A stretch of 64,000 nucleotides of DNA from JAFAGX01 sp963759875 (GCA_963759875.1 CAVXBB010000016.1:558001-622000), one strand, 5' to 3'. Shown: positions 52,209-62,512, counted from the first letter of the stretch. Translations and numbers: made by a program. Notes: generated by a model not told the origin, from the letters alone.

Positions 52209-52763
52209 GTGAACCAACTCAAGATCCTCATTTCACAGGATAAAATCGCGCAACGCGTCGCCGCAATGGGCGCGGACATCACGCGCGACTTCGCGGGGCA
52301 ATCAGTAATTTTCGTGGGCGTTCTTAAAGGCGCGGCAATTTTTCTCAGCGACCTGGCGCGAAATGTACAGCTTGATTCCACTTTCGATTTCATCGGCGTT
52401 TCCAGCTATGGCAATCGCCCCAGCCCCGACCAGGAACTCAAAAGTGGATGGGATTCCACCGGCGAGGTTCGCCTCACCAAAGATGTCGATCAATCGATGA
52501 AAGAGCGCAACGTCATTCTCGTCGAAGACATTCTCGATACCGGCCTCACCCTTACGTATTTGAAGAAAATTTTGCTGGCGCACCAGCCAAAGACGCTTCG
52601 CATCGCCGCCCTGCTCGATAAACCCTCCCGCAGAAAGCTGCCGATCAAAGCCGATTACGTTGGATTCGAAATCCCCGACGAATTCGTCGTAGGGTACGGC
52701 CTTGACTACGCCGAGAAGTATCGCAATCTGCCCGACATCTGCATAGTGCCCAGAGAAGCCTGA
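52209..52763 (+). CDS. hpt: Hypoxanthine phosphoribosyltransferase
   Basis: A 184-residue type-I PRTase that salvages hypoxanthine and guanine with PRPP. The PRPP loop is 'VILVEDILDTGLTL'. 'VGVLKGAAIFLSDLAR' and 'DYVGFEIPDEFVVGYGLDYAEKYRNLP' (split over about 145-172) are family blocks. The start is GTG 52209 ('VNQLKILIS'); a TTG at 52185 in the same frame is less likely. No strong ribosome site is seen at either. Confidence 0.9.
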   Translation: MNQLKILISQDKIAQRVAAMGADITRDFAGQSVIFVGVLKGAAIFLSDLARNVQLDSTFDFIGVSSYGNRPSPDQELKSGWDSTGEVRLTKDVDQSMKERNVILVEDILDTGLTLTYLKKILLAHQPKTLRIAALLDKPSRRKLPIKADYVGFEIPDEFVVGYGLDYAEKYRNLPDICIVPREA

Positions 52764-52962
52764 AATTGTGGGAACTAAGGCTTGACATTCCAGACCTCGC
52801 TGCCGGATAGGGTTATATATCAGGCAGAGCGTTTTTTGTTCTAATGGCGCCGAAAAAACGGCGCACACGTGTGCAAACGCCTGTTATCGGCAACTATTGT
52901 GCTACCTGTCACTGCTCAGCTATCTTGAGCGCAGGCAGACAAAAGGGAGGGCGCAAACCAGC

Positions 52963-53439
52963 ATGGACGGCATGTTCAAGACGCTATATAGAAAAATGCT
53001 GCTGTTATCCGTCTCAGGTGGCGTGATGATTGTGCTGGTCCTCGAATTTGGCCGTGGGTTTGTTTCGCCCCGCGAGCTAGGAATTGTGCTCCTGATATTG
53101 TGTGTTGCTATTGGCAGTGGGGCGGCGCTCATCGTTAGGAGATCGGCGAGTGAGTACAAGGAAGCGCCTGAAGCTTCCATCGATGATTTCCCTCGCAAAC
53201 GCCGCCCCATGAACCGTCTCGGCGCCATTTTCTCCTTCGTCTCGGGTGGCGGGTTGTTGATATTTGCTTCCCCATATGTAATCCATGAGGCCGCAAAAAA
53301 GAACATTCCGTGGTCAGTAGCGATAATCGTGATTCCGATGTATGCACTTCTGTCATACGGAGGCTTCAAAGTGTTCTGGCCGCACATTATCGGAAGGGCC
53401 GGAACAACTGCTCAGAAAGACCTGAACAAACGCAACTAG
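52963..53439 (+). CDS. Membrane protein of unknown function
   Basis: A 158-residue protein with four hydrophobic segments at about residues 14-29, 36-55, 82-100 and 112-130. A charged loop (about 58-80, 'KRRPMNR') and a basic C-terminus complete it. No family is recognised. ATG 52963 has GGGAGG further upstream; the next ATG at 52972 is also possible. Confidence 0.55.
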   Translation: MDGMFKTLYRKMLLLSVSGGVMIVLVLEFGRGFVSPRELGIVLLILCVAIGSGAALIVRRSASEYKEAPEASIDDFPRKRRPMNRLGAIFSFVSGGGLLIFASPYVIHEAAKKNIPWSVAIIVIPMYALLSYGGFKVFWPHIIGRAGTTAQKDLNKRN

Positions 53440-53567
53440 ATATTCCGCTGCGCCAATTGGCGATAAATCTCCATATCGCTCAAAATACCTCGATACGATG
53501 CCTGGGCTATGTCCGGCGCGTGAAGCCTGTCCAACCCGATCCGCATGCTCGAGTTCAACTATTACAT

Positions 53568-54174
53568 CTAAGTGCCAGTCGCCCTCGCGTCACTGTTCAT
53601 CGGCCGAGCCGCGCTGCCATCCAATCCGAGCTTTTCCGCAATTCCTTTCATCGCCTCAATGCAGAATGCGATGTGCTCCTCCAAATCGACGCCTAATTCC
53701 GCAGCGCCGGTCACAATGTCATCACGATTGACGCTCGCGGGCGAAAGCTTTGTCCTTCATCTTTTTCCGCACGGACTTCGCATCGACCTCGGCCAGCGAC
53801 TTTCCCGGTTTTACCAACGCTACTGCAGTGATGAATCCCGCCAACTCGTCGCAGGCAAATAGTGCTTTTTCCATCCGGCTGTCGCGACTCACTCCCGTAT
53901 ATTCCGCGTGCGACATGATGGCGCGCCGGATTTCCTCCGGCCAGCCGCGCTCTTTCAAAATCTCATTGCCCTTGTACGGATGGTCTTCGAGACTGGGATA
54001 CTTCTCGTAATCGAAATCATGCAGCAGCGCCACCACACCCCACAATTCCTCGTTCTCCGCCAAATTTTCGGGCATAGGCCGCATGCACGCCTCGACTGCC
54101 AACGCATGCTTCCGCAAACTTTCCGATTGAGTGAACTCAGTTAGTAAACACCACGCCGACTCGCGATCATTCAT
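53568..54174 (-). pseudogene. HD-domain hydrolase, frameshifted near its end
   Basis: From ATG 54174 the protein carries an HD domain ('LRKHALAVEACMR', 'VVALLHDFDYEKYP', 'HPYKGNEILKERGWPEEI', 'IMSHAEYTG') typical of small metal phosphohydrolases. The first frame stops at 53722. The usual C-terminus continues in another frame ('VNRDDIVTGAAELGVDLEEH', then 'IEAMKGIAEKLGLDG') to a TAG at 53568. The shift is at about 53733-53742 in a GC run. With no other damage, a base-calling error is likely. The substrate is unknown. Confidence 0.78.
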
Positions 54175-54370
54175 TGTTTTTTACCTGTTTTCTCCGGTGT
54201 TTTCGCCGGCTGACTTTGCTTTTTCTCGATTGTTTTCCGTTTGCTTCCAGATTTTACTTGACATCCACAGGCGTTCTACCGCAGATTACGCAGCAGGTTT
54301 GGAACCAAGTGCCTTGTTTGGTTCGGCGCTGGTTCCAGGAGAAGCCCGCTCTGGCCACTCCCAACACCTA

Positions 54371-54909
54371 ATGGCTACCACGCTTGCCCCGGTAGATTCC
54401 AGGGAAGTTGTCCGTTGCGATCACTGCCTGCTGGTTCAATTCCGAACAACCAACGATCTTTGCCGGCGCTGCCACGCCTCGTTGGACGAGGACGAGCCCG
54501 AAGTGGTGTCAGCCCCGCCTCCGCCGCAGATGATGCCCCAATGGCCACGGCCGTGGGCATCTGCAACCTGGCGGCCTCGATCCGGTCCATGCGTCTGCGC
54601 AACGGACTTAGCCAGCGGCAGCTGGCGGCTCGCATGTCGGTTCCGCGCACCTACGTTTCCAAGATCGAAAACGAAAAAGCCACTCCGACACTCTCGTCGC
54701 TGGAGCGGCTGGCGCGGGCCTTGGAGGTAACCGTGCCCGATCTGCTCAGCGGCGGCGAACGCAACCGTCAGGAGGAAATCCGCGAACTGATGCAGGATCA
54801 GTTTGTCGCGGAAATTCTGCCCTTCGTCTCGCAACTGAACGGGATGCAGATGTCGAGCATCCTGACTCAGGTGCGCGATCTGACAATGCGTCCGCGGCGA
54901 ACCGCCTGA
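54371..54909 (+). pseudogene. Zinc-ribbon XRE-family regulator, frameshifted
   Basis: The first frame from ATG 54371 encodes a zinc ribbon with two Cys pairs ('VRCDHCLLVQF' and 'LCRRCHASLDE'). The second frame, from about 54530, encodes an XRE HTH ('MRLRNGLSQRQLAARMSVPR' and 'YVSKIENEKATPTLSSLERL') and a helical tail ending 'ILTQVRDLTMRPRRTA'. I recall acidobacterial proteins that join just these parts, so I infer one gene with a one- or two-base error in the Pro-rich link (54500-54535). Two separate overlapping genes are the less likely alternative. Its target is unknown. Confidence 0.72.
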
Positions 54910-54923
54910 TTGTGAGAGCTGAC

Positions 54924-54956
54924 ATCCTTCGGTCGCCGCTTTCGCGACCGAAGGAT
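54924..54956. repeat. Perfect 13-base hairpin after the XRE gene
   Basis: ATCCTTCGGTCGC (54924-54936) pairs with GCGACCGAAGGAT (54944-54956) around a seven-base loop. There is no T-run. The sequence continues GCGAGCC and CATCCCgcgacgaGGGATG, resembling the dispersed CCCGAGxxGAGGGA repeats elsewhere in the window. Confidence 0.6.
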
Positions 54957-55041
54957 CTGGGCGAGCCACCGGCACCATCCCGCGACGAGGGATGGAATAA
55001 AGCCCGAGGCGAACTACCTTTTATCCGGGCAAACCAGCCAA

Positions 55042-56829
55042 CTACGCCGGGATCTCACGATCCCGGCTTTTTAGCGTCTCGAGCCTGAATCGCGTCTCGG
55101 CTAAATGGTATAGCCGCCGCCAGACCAATCGGTTCACAGTCACCACCATCGCTGCCATTACGATCGTCGATGCAATCAGCAGGTCAAAATTCCCAGTATC
55201 CGAAGCCTGGCTGATGGTCGCGCCCAGGCCGATGGTTGAAAAAATCTGTCCTTTGAAATGAAAATATTCGGCAATGATGCTGGCGTTCCACGCACCGCCG
55301 GAAGCCGTGACCAGCCCCGTGACAAGATAAGGAAAAATTCCCGGCAGAATCAGTTTTCGCCAGCGTTCGATACCGGTAATTTGGTATGACCGAGCAGACT
55401 TCTTTCAGATCAGTCGGAATCGCCATCGCCCCGGCAATCACATTGAACAGGATGTACCACTGCGTGCCCAGCAGCAGCAACACAATGGAGCCGACGCCCA
55501 GCCCGCCGCCCAGACGAATCAAGATCAGCAGAACGACTGGGAAAAACGCTGTCGCAGGTACCGAAGCTGCGATCTGCGCCAGTGGCTGCGCCACGCTCGC
55601 CAGGCGCGGGCTGAATCCGATCCACACGCCCACCGGAATCGTCCATGCCGCGCCAATCAACAAAGCGCGATTGAACTCGCAAGAACGTCGCGCCCGAGCC
55701 CCAGGCCCAATTCAGCCATCTCGGCGCGGATGAGCCCGCTTAGCAGCATCACCACTCGCACCATGGCGTATGCCGATCAGGCGCGATTGCGGCGAGCGCG
55801 ACAATCTCGCGCCATCCAGACTCTTCCACGCCGTCTGTTTGGTCACCTCTTGTCCTGGCTGCTTTTCGAGAAGTGCGCCATCAAGGATTCCCGCAACGGA
55901 ACCACCGCACGCTTATGCAGCCGCGACAGGATGCGCGAATGTCGCAACAAATCGAGCACCCACGAATGCGGCACGTCCGTGCTTTCCACTTGCTCGACTT
56001 TGAACTTCTCCGCCCACGCGATCACCGGCCGCCAAACGAATTGGTCCAGCAGCACGATCACGGCGATCATGGTGCCCATACCCCACAAAATCGATGCTGT
56101 GTCTCCGGCGCTGGCCGCGGTCTGCAGGTACGATCCCAGCCCCGGCAGCCGAAAGTCGCGCGATCCCAGCACGAACATCTCGCACGCCATCAGGAAAAAC
56201 CAGCCTCCCGCCACCGACATCATGGAATTCCATACCAGCCCAATGGCCGCAAACGGCAACTCCATTTCGGTGAAACGTTGCCACCAGCTGAACCGATAAA
56301 TCTTTGCCGCTTCCCGCATCTCCTGCGGAATGCTCTTCAGCGATGCATAAAAGCTGAACGCCATGTTCCACACCTGCCCGGTAAAAATAAGCAGAATCGC
56401 GCCCAACTCCACTCCCAATTGTCGGTTGGGAAAAAGCGCCACCATGGCCAGCATGACGCCCGGCAGGAAACTCAGCACGGGTATCGACTGCAGCACATCC
56501 AGCAGCGGAATCATGAACTTCTCGGCCCTGGCGTTGTACGCGGCGATATAACCGTACACAAGCGTGAACCCTAGGCTCAGCATGTAAGCTATCGCGATCC
56601 GCAGCAGCGACAACGCCGCATAAACCGGAAGCGCGCGCGGACTTCGCGAGATCTCAACTGACGGATTGAATGGCCCAAACCAGCTGCGGCCCACCAGCAC
56701 GATGCCGTAAAACAGCGCGATTCCGGCCGCAAACATCAGCATGTCTGGCAGCGTGGATTTCTCCAGCCGCGGCAGCACCGACCATAGCCGCTGCGGTGAA
56801 AAGCTCCGAAATGTGCGCTCGCCATTCAT
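55042..56829 (-). pseudogene. Duplicated ABC-transporter permease (COG4986 type), several frameshifts
   Basis: The first half (ATG 56829 to about 55870) is a full binding-protein-dependent permease domain with the EAA-like loop 'EMREAAKIYRFSWWQRFTEM'. The second domain starts near 55680 ('LLIGAAWTIPVGVWIGF') and carries 'AMAIPTDLKEV'. After a shift it goes on as 'LILPGIFPYLVTGLV' and 'SGGAWNASIIAEYF', to a TAG at 55042. I count about four frame changes (near 55865, 55770, 55690 and 55385) with no in-frame nonsense. Intact homologues of about 580 residues import anions or similar solutes with a separate ATPase, which is not in the window. Poor sequence is likelier than true decay. Confidence 0.75.
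55046..55072 (+). terminator. Rho-independent terminator
   Basis: GCCGGGATC (55046-55054) pairs with GATCCCGGC (55059-55067) around TCAC and is followed by TTTTT (55068-55072). It can end plus-strand transcription from the XRE gene. The same bases encode the last residues of the convergent permease. Confidence 0.75.
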
Positions 56830-56985
56830 GCAGACGTTTCTTTATACGCGATTGTCTGAAAATTTCGTAGGGCAAGTGTCCTCACCTGCCCGGCGGAGCG
56901 AAGCTCCGCATCATGCGCAACTTTCCTACGTCTCTGGGTTTATATAATCGAGCAAAGGTGTGAAACCTTGTTCTAGGAGCGCAAA

Positions 56986-57516
56986 GTGAAAGCCCTGCGC
57001 TTTACTGTCGCAATTCTGGCCATCCTGGCTGCGTTTGCCTTCGCGCAGGATAAAGACAAAGGTGTCCCTGCCGGCGGCAAGTGGACCAGATACCAGACCG
57101 AAGACAAAATGACCGGAGAGCAGCGCGTCAAGTTTGAGCTTCCGGCCGACAACTATCTTGCAAACAGCGACCGCCGCCCCGACGTGATGCTGTTTTGCGT
57201 TGGCGGAAAGCTAAAACTGGCTGACTTCCATCCGAATTTCGCATTGTCCGGTCCTAACCGCGCCAGCTTCTGGGGACGGCCGGAGATGCACGTCACCGTT
57301 CGCATTGACAACCACCATACTAAGCACAACTGGAAGTGGATAAACGGGGACTTCCTCGCCATGGATGAGGACACCGCTCGTGAACTGATCCGCGCCAACA
57401 TTTTTAAGGTGGAATTTGAAACCAAAGAGGGGCCGCAGATTGCCGAATTTACACCCGCAGGCCTCGACATCGGCCAAGTCCATCAAGCCTGCGGATTGAA
57501 ACCCGAAAAACCCTGA
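56986..57516 (+). CDS. Secreted protein of unknown function
   Basis: A 176-residue protein with a signal peptide (about residues 1-20, ending 'FAFAQD'). The mature domain is beta-rich with 'WTRYQTEDKMTGEQRVKFEL' and a single Cys in 'VMLFCVGGKLKLAD'. It faintly resembles small T6SS-accessory (VasI/TagO-like) folds, but no secretion genes are near. It uses GTG 56986, with AGGAG eight bases upstream. It is divergent from the permease. Confidence 0.6.
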   Translation: MKALRFTVAILAILAAFAFAQDKDKGVPAGGKWTRYQTEDKMTGEQRVKFELPADNYLANSDRRPDVMLFCVGGKLKLADFHPNFALSGPNRASFWGRPEMHVTVRIDNHHTKHNWKWINGDFLAMDEDTARELIRANIFKVEFETKEGPQIAEFTPAGLDIGQVHQACGLKPEKP

Positions 57517-57620
57517 AGACCGAATTGAGAAGTGAACCTGAGAATGGAGAACTGCGAAAGCCCAATTGTGTTTACTTCTCATTCCGACTTCTAAATCGGG
57601 CCGTGTTCAGGATCCGCCCG

Positions 57621-59153
57621 TCAGGCGAAAAACTCCGCGCTGGGAGGAATTGCGACCGGCTGCGGTATCCGGTCCGTGACTTCCGCCATAGCCGCGAGCT
57701 TTTGTGCGAACTCCGGTTTGAGCGATCCTGGCTGATACCGCCAATGATAATTTCCGCTGTGCGTGCTGGGCGTGTTTATCCGCGCTTCACTGCCCAACCC
57801 AAGCACGTCCTGCAATGGAATTACCGATAAACTCGCTGGCGAGCCTTGTGCCGCTCGGATCATCGCCCAATTGATTCCATCCTCGCTGCAACCTAAATAC
57901 GCGACCGCCGATCTCTTTTCATAATCTGTGGCCTTCGAGTTCCACCAGCCTACAGTCGTGTCATTGTCATGCGTCCCGGTGTAGACCACCCGATCCGGCG
58001 TTAGACGATGAGGCAGGTAGACATGCGCTCCCGGATCTCCAAACCCGAATTGCAGCACTGCCATGCCCGGAATGTGGTGTCTTTCGCGAAGAGCATGGAC
58101 ATCCGGCGTGATGAAACCGAGGTCTTCAGCAAAAAACGGTAACCCGCCTAGTTCTTCTTTCAACTTGCTAAACAGGTCATCCCGTGGTCCATCAACCCAG
58201 CGGCCATGAATTGCAGTTTCCTCGCTCGCCGGAATCTCCCAGAACTGAGCAAACCCACGAAAGTGATCCAGTCGAATCAGATCGCATGTCTGCGTCGCCC
58301 AGCGCAACCGTTGCACCCACCACTTATATCCACCTGCGCGCATCGCGTCCCAGTTGTATAGCGGATTGCCCCAGCGCTGCCCGGTCGCGCTGAACGCGTC
58401 CGGAGGCACTCCCGATACGACCTCGGGCTCCAGATCATCGCGCAACCTCCAGAGCTCACGCTGCGCCCATACATCCGCGCTGTCATAGTCAACAAAAATT
58501 GCAATATCCCCTACCACGCGAATGGATTTCTCCGCACAGTAGCGGCGTAGCGCGCGCCACTGTTCCCAGAAAAAAAACTGGATCACGCGCTGCCTTACAA
58601 TTTCCTCCTCACATTCTGCCCGTGCCCGCTCGAGCGCCCCCGCATCTCGCCGCGCCAACCCCGCCGGCCACTCTTTCCAACTGCGGCGGTCGTAGCGATC
58701 TCGCAAGGCGTCATACAGCACAAAATCTTCAAGCCACCAGGCGTTGTCACGACAGAATTGCTCAAACCGTGAGCGCGCCTCATTTGACGCAGCCACCACA
58801 AATTTGGCGCCAGCTTTCTCCAGCAGCGGCAGCTTGTGCGCGCGCACCTCATCGTAGTCAATCGGCTTGACCACTTCAGGAAGTCCGCTTAAATCAGAAT
58901 GCTCGAGCCATCCGTGCTCTGCCAATCGTTCCAGGCTGATCAGCAGAGGATTTCCGGCAAACGCAGATGTGGATGAATAAGGCGAATTTCCGTTCGCTGG
59001 AGGACCGAGAGGCAGCACCTGCCACAAGCCTTGCCGCCCCGCCGCAAGAAAATCGAGAAACTGATAAGCGGCGGGCCCGAAATCACCAATGCCGCCGAGT
59101 GACGGTAGGGAAATAGGATGGAGCAGAATTCCGGTCGAGCGGGGGAATGACAT
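57621..59153 (-). CDS. malQ: 4-alpha-glucanotransferase (amylomaltase, GH77)
   Basis: A 510-residue glycoside hydrolase-family-77 enzyme that moves glucan segments between maltodextrins. It shows the N-terminal 'STGILLHPISLPSLGGIGDFG', split over residues 6-26. The nucleophile Asp is in 'LIRLDHFRGF', the acid Glu in 'FAEDLGFITPDV', and the third Asp in 'YTGTHDNDTTVGWW'. It is cytoplasmic. No other glycogen or maltose gene is in the window. It starts 35 bases after the ppiD stop. Confidence 0.93.
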   Translation of the reverse strand: MSFPRSTGILLHPISLPSLGGIGDFGPAAYQFLDFLAAGRQGLWQVLPLGPPANGNSPYSSTSAFAGNPLLISLERLAEHGWLEHSDLSGLPEVVKPIDYDEVRAHKLPLLEKAGAKFVVAASNEARSRFEQFCRDNAWWLEDFVLYDALRDRYDRRSWKEWPAGLARRDAGALERARAECEEEIVRQRVIQFFFWEQWRALRRYCAEKSIRVVGDIAIFVDYDSADVWAQRELWRLRDDLEPEVVSGVPPDAFSATGQRWGNPLYNWDAMRAGGYKWWVQRLRWATQTCDLIRLDHFRGFAQFWEIPASEETAIHGRWVDGPRDDLFSKLKEELGGLPFFAEDLGFITPDVHALRERHHIPGMAVLQFGFGDPGAHVYLPHRLTPDRVVYTGTHDNDTTVGWWNSKATDYEKRSAVAYLGCSEDGINWAMIRAAQGSPASLSVIPLQDVLGLGSEARINTPSTHSGNYHWRYQPGSLKPEFAQKLAAMAEVTDRIPQPVAIPPSAEFFA

Positions 59154-59188
59154 GTGTACTTACACTTCCATTCAGATTTGCGTTTGCG

Positions 59189-61186
59189 CTACTCTCCCTC
59201 GTCTTCCCCGCCCTGCTGTTTGGTTAGGCTCTTCAGTTCCTGCTGATTAATCTTGATCTTCCCGGCCTTCTGCATCTGCGTCTGCAGATTAGAGACGAAC
59301 ATCTCAAACAGTTCCGATTGCTTTTGCTGCAACGACGTCTCGCGAATCTGATCCTTCTTTTCTGCGAATTCCTGATCACTGGGCCGCTGCACTTGAAGCA
59401 CAATCAGCACTACGCCCGCAGTGTTGGTATCGATCGGCCCGCTGATCTCGCCCGGTTTCAGACTGAACGCAACTTTCGCAGGCCCCGCCATCGAACCCAG
59501 ATCCGGAACCTGTCCATCTGGCGCAACTAAATCGCTGGTCTTCATGCTCGCGCCTAGTTCCTTCGCCGCTTTTTTCAAATCGTGGGCTGCCTTCGCCCGA
59601 TCCGAGAGCTCTTGCGTTTTCTGCGCCAGCAATGTCGTGGCTCGTTCCTGTCTGAACTCGTTCTCTACTCGACTCCGAATTTCTCCGAATGTCGGTGTCG
59701 CTGGAGGTTTAATCGCCAACACGTCGAAGATCGCGTATCCCTGCTGAATTTGCACTTCATCCGGCGGAGCTTTCTCTGGCTCATTGAATACCGCATCCAT
59801 GAACTGTGCTGAACTCCCAACTCCGGGCAGCGAATCGTTTCGGCTGACGAAATCAGTCGTGATTACTTGCAGCCCTTTGTTGGCGGCAGCCTTGTCCATA
59901 CCCAGAGTCCGCGATTGATTTAGTACCGTCGTGGCTTCCGCATCTGCCACTTGCGTGGCTTTCTGTTGCTTCAGGGAGGCTTCGATTTGCGACCTAACTT
60001 CATCCAGCGTCTTCACATGCGCGTCGTGCTTGTCGTCGATGTGAATAATGTCAAATCCGCCTTCGGTGTTGATCACCCCGCTAGTGCCACCTTGGGGAAG
60101 CGAAAATGCTGCTTTTTCCATGTCCGTCGATGGGAACTGTCCGCGCTGCACCCATCCCAATGATCCGCCATTGCTGGCGCTGCTCGTATCTTCAGAGTAT
60201 TTCTTGGCGAGCTCGGCGAAATTTCCTCCAGCTTGCAACTGCTTCAGCACGTCCTCTGCTTTCTTTCGGGCCGCGTCAACGCCCTTCTGGTCCACTTTCC
60301 CATCGGGCCCCGGCAACGGCGTCTTGAAGTAAATATGCCGTACATTCACCTGCTCAGGTACCCGATAATCGTCCCGATGCTGATCGTAGTAAGCCTGCAA
60401 CTCCTGCGGCGTAATTTTTACTTCGTTATCCAGTTTGGCCGTGTCGATCAGCACGTAGCTGATCTTCCGCTGCTCCGGGATCGAGTTCGCGTAGGCCGAC
60501 TTGTGCTGGTCGTAATAGGCCTTCAACTCCGCATCAGTCGGATGAATGCTCTTTGCAATGTCATCCTTGTGAATCACCGCGTAATCGAATTTGACTTTGG
60601 CGTTGTCTTTTTCGAATTTGTCGCGGACCTCAGCCTCGGTCACGATCGCGCTGTCCGCAATCAGGTTCCGGAGTTTTTCTAGCAGAATGTCATCCTTGAC
60701 GCCCTGTTCGAACATCGGCACGGTCAAATCTGCTTGTTGCAGGCGCTCCTCATAAGCAGCCTGGCCTACGAAATTTCCGTTTGGAAAAAACACTTCGGCA
60801 TAGCGTCCATGTTGCAGTTCATCACGTACATCCGCGTCGGTCGCGCGCAAACCAAGGTGCCGCGCCTCAGCCAGCACGGCGTTTCGCTGTATCAAATCTT
60901 CCGCCGCCCGCGACATGAAAAACGGGAGCAGCATCGACGCCTGTTCGCCCCCCTTTGGAAACTGCTGCCGCACCATTTGCCGAGCCTGCTTCTGCACCTC
61001 TAATGTCGTAATATCGTTACCATCAACCGTGGCGATGACGCCCCTCTGCGGCGTGCCTGTGCCGAAAAGGTTCCCGCTTCCAAAGCCGGGTACGAGCGTG
61101 ATAACCATCAGCACGCAGATAATCGTCAACAGGCCGCCAAGAATAACCTTCTTGATGGGCCCAGGGGTCTGCAAGAAACGAATCAT
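59189..61186 (-). CDS. ppiD: PpiD-like membrane-anchored peptidyl-prolyl isomerase
   Basis: A 665-residue periplasmic foldase. It has one membrane anchor (about residues 13-33), a SurA-N-like chaperone domain (about 45-200) and a parvulin PPIase domain (about 265-375, 'VNVRHIYFKTPLPG', 'FAELAKKYSEDTSSASNGGS', 'GGFDIIHIDDKH'). A second, degenerate parvulin-like domain follows and the C-terminus is Gln/Glu/Lys-rich. It would help outer-membrane and exported proteins fold. It is probably cotranscribed with malQ. Confidence 0.86.
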   Translation of the reverse strand: MIRFLQTPGPIKKVILGGLLTIICVLMVITLVPGFGSGNLFGTGTPQRGVIATVDGNDITTLEVQKQARQMVRQQFPKGGEQASMLLPFFMSRAAEDLIQRNAVLAEARHLGLRATDADVRDELQHGRYAEVFFPNGNFVGQAAYEERLQQADLTVPMFEQGVKDDILLEKLRNLIADSAIVTEAEVRDKFEKDNAKVKFDYAVIHKDDIAKSIHPTDAELKAYYDQHKSAYANSIPEQRKISYVLIDTAKLDNEVKITPQELQAYYDQHRDDYRVPEQVNVRHIYFKTPLPGPDGKVDQKGVDAARKKAEDVLKQLQAGGNFAELAKKYSEDTSSASNGGSLGWVQRGQFPSTDMEKAAFSLPQGGTSGVINTEGGFDIIHIDDKHDAHVKTLDEVRSQIEASLKQQKATQVADAEATTVLNQSRTLGMDKAAANKGLQVITTDFVSRNDSLPGVGSSAQFMDAVFNEPEKAPPDEVQIQQGYAIFDVLAIKPPATPTFGEIRSRVENEFRQERATTLLAQKTQELSDRAKAAHDLKKAAKELGASMKTSDLVAPDGQVPDLGSMAGPAKVAFSLKPGEISGPIDTNTAGVVLIVLQVQRPSDQEFAEKKDQIRETSLQQKQSELFEMFVSNLQTQMQKAGKIKINQQELKSLTKQQGGEDEGE

Positions 61187-61390
61187 CTTCTTTGATGCTC
61201 CAGGTTAGACCGGAATTCTTGATTATAAACCAATGCATCTCACTAAATTGGCCACCGTCGTCTCGCGGACCCTGGACTGCAATGAAAAAGTGCCGGGAAG
61301 ACCTGCGGACTCCGGCACAAGCGTAAAGGAAAGTAAATAGTCACCTTTGATTTTGATACCCAGCGCTGGAAAGGATAAAGTGAGTCGTTA

Positions 61391-62479
61391 ATGGCGTTCT
61401 CATTGAAGTCCGTATTGATACTTCTTGCGCTTTTCATTCTGGATGTGGTCTCGTACAGCTTCGGGCAGAATCCTCAATCAACTCCTGTACCTAGTCCGCA
61501 GCCAGGAGCGATCGCGGCGGGCAACCAGCAACCGTCGGCCTCTGCTGCGCTCGGAACCATCAACGGAACGGTGCTTGACCAAAGTGGAGCGATGGTCGTC
61601 GGTGCTCGAGTCAAGCTTACTGGTGCAACTCAAAGTCTGAACCAAGAGCTGCAGTCAGACGCGGAAGGTCAATTCTCATTTCCCAATGTCATTCCCGGAA
61701 ATTTTCAGCTCACCATTACATCTCCGGGTTTCGCCACCCAAACCGTTTCTGGAGTCCTGCAGCCGGGGCAGATCGATACACTTCCCGAGATCGTGTTGCC
61801 AGTTGCAACCAATGTGACAGAAGTGCAGGTCGGACTGCCGCAAGTCGAAGTCGCTGAGCAGCAGATCAAAGTGGAAGAGCATCAGCGCGTGATTGGGGCA
61901 ATTCCAAATTTCTATGTCAGCTATATTCCTAATGCAGCACCCCTCACGCCGAGACAAAAATTTCAGCTCGCATGGAAGACCGTCTTGGACCCAGTCACAT
62001 TTCTCGAAACTGGTGGGCTCGCAGGCGTCCAGCAGGCGCAGAATCATTTTATCGGCTATGGGCAAGGCGCACAGGGCTATGGCAAGCGCTTCGGGGCTGA
62101 CTACGCCGATGCCGTGTCGAGCACGTTCGTCGGAAGCGCCATATTGGCAATACTGCTGAAACAAGACCCTCGTTATTTCTACAAGGGACATGGCAGCACG
62201 GGATCACGGTTTTTGTACGCCATTGCCAATGCAGTCATTTGCAAGGGTGACAATCGACGCTGGCAGCCCAATTACTCAAACATTCTGGGCAACGTGGCTT
62301 CGGGAGGAATTTCGAACATCTACTACCCATCGCAGAATCGCAATGGCGCGGAGTTAACTTTTGCCAACGCGGCGATCGGGCTTGGGGCCGGCGCCTTCAC
62401 CAACGTGCTTCAGGAATTCGTGCTGAAAAAATTGACGCCCCTGGCTCCTAAGTCCAATCCTGTCAAACCTAAGCTTTAG
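61391..62479 (+). CDS. Exported protein with carboxypeptidase-regulatory-like domain
   Basis: A 362-residue protein with a signal peptide (about residues 1-25), a Pro/Ser/Gln-rich stretch and a regulatory-like beta-sandwich (about 55-145, 'GTINGTVLDQSGAMVVGARV'). The C-terminal half has Gly/Ala-rich hydrophobic segments ('DAVSSTFVGSAILAILLKQD', 'NAAIGLGAGAFTNVL'). It shares the N-terminal fold with the TonB-dependent receptor but has no barrel. Function is unknown. Confidence 0.65.
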   Translation: MAFSLKSVLILLALFILDVVSYSFGQNPQSTPVPSPQPGAIAAGNQQPSASAALGTINGTVLDQSGAMVVGARVKLTGATQSLNQELQSDAEGQFSFPNVIPGNFQLTITSPGFATQTVSGVLQPGQIDTLPEIVLPVATNVTEVQVGLPQVEVAEQQIKVEEHQRVIGAIPNFYVSYIPNAAPLTPRQKFQLAWKTVLDPVTFLETGGLAGVQQAQNHFIGYGQGAQGYGKRFGADYADAVSSTFVGSAILAILLKQDPRYFYKGHGSTGSRFLYAIANAVICKGDNRRWQPNYSNILGNVASGGISNIYYPSQNRNGAELTFANAAIGLGAGAFTNVLQEFVLKKLTPLAPKSNPVKPKL

Positions 62480-62512
62480 TAAGAGCCCGCCGTTTGTTGA
62501 GGATAAACTGCG

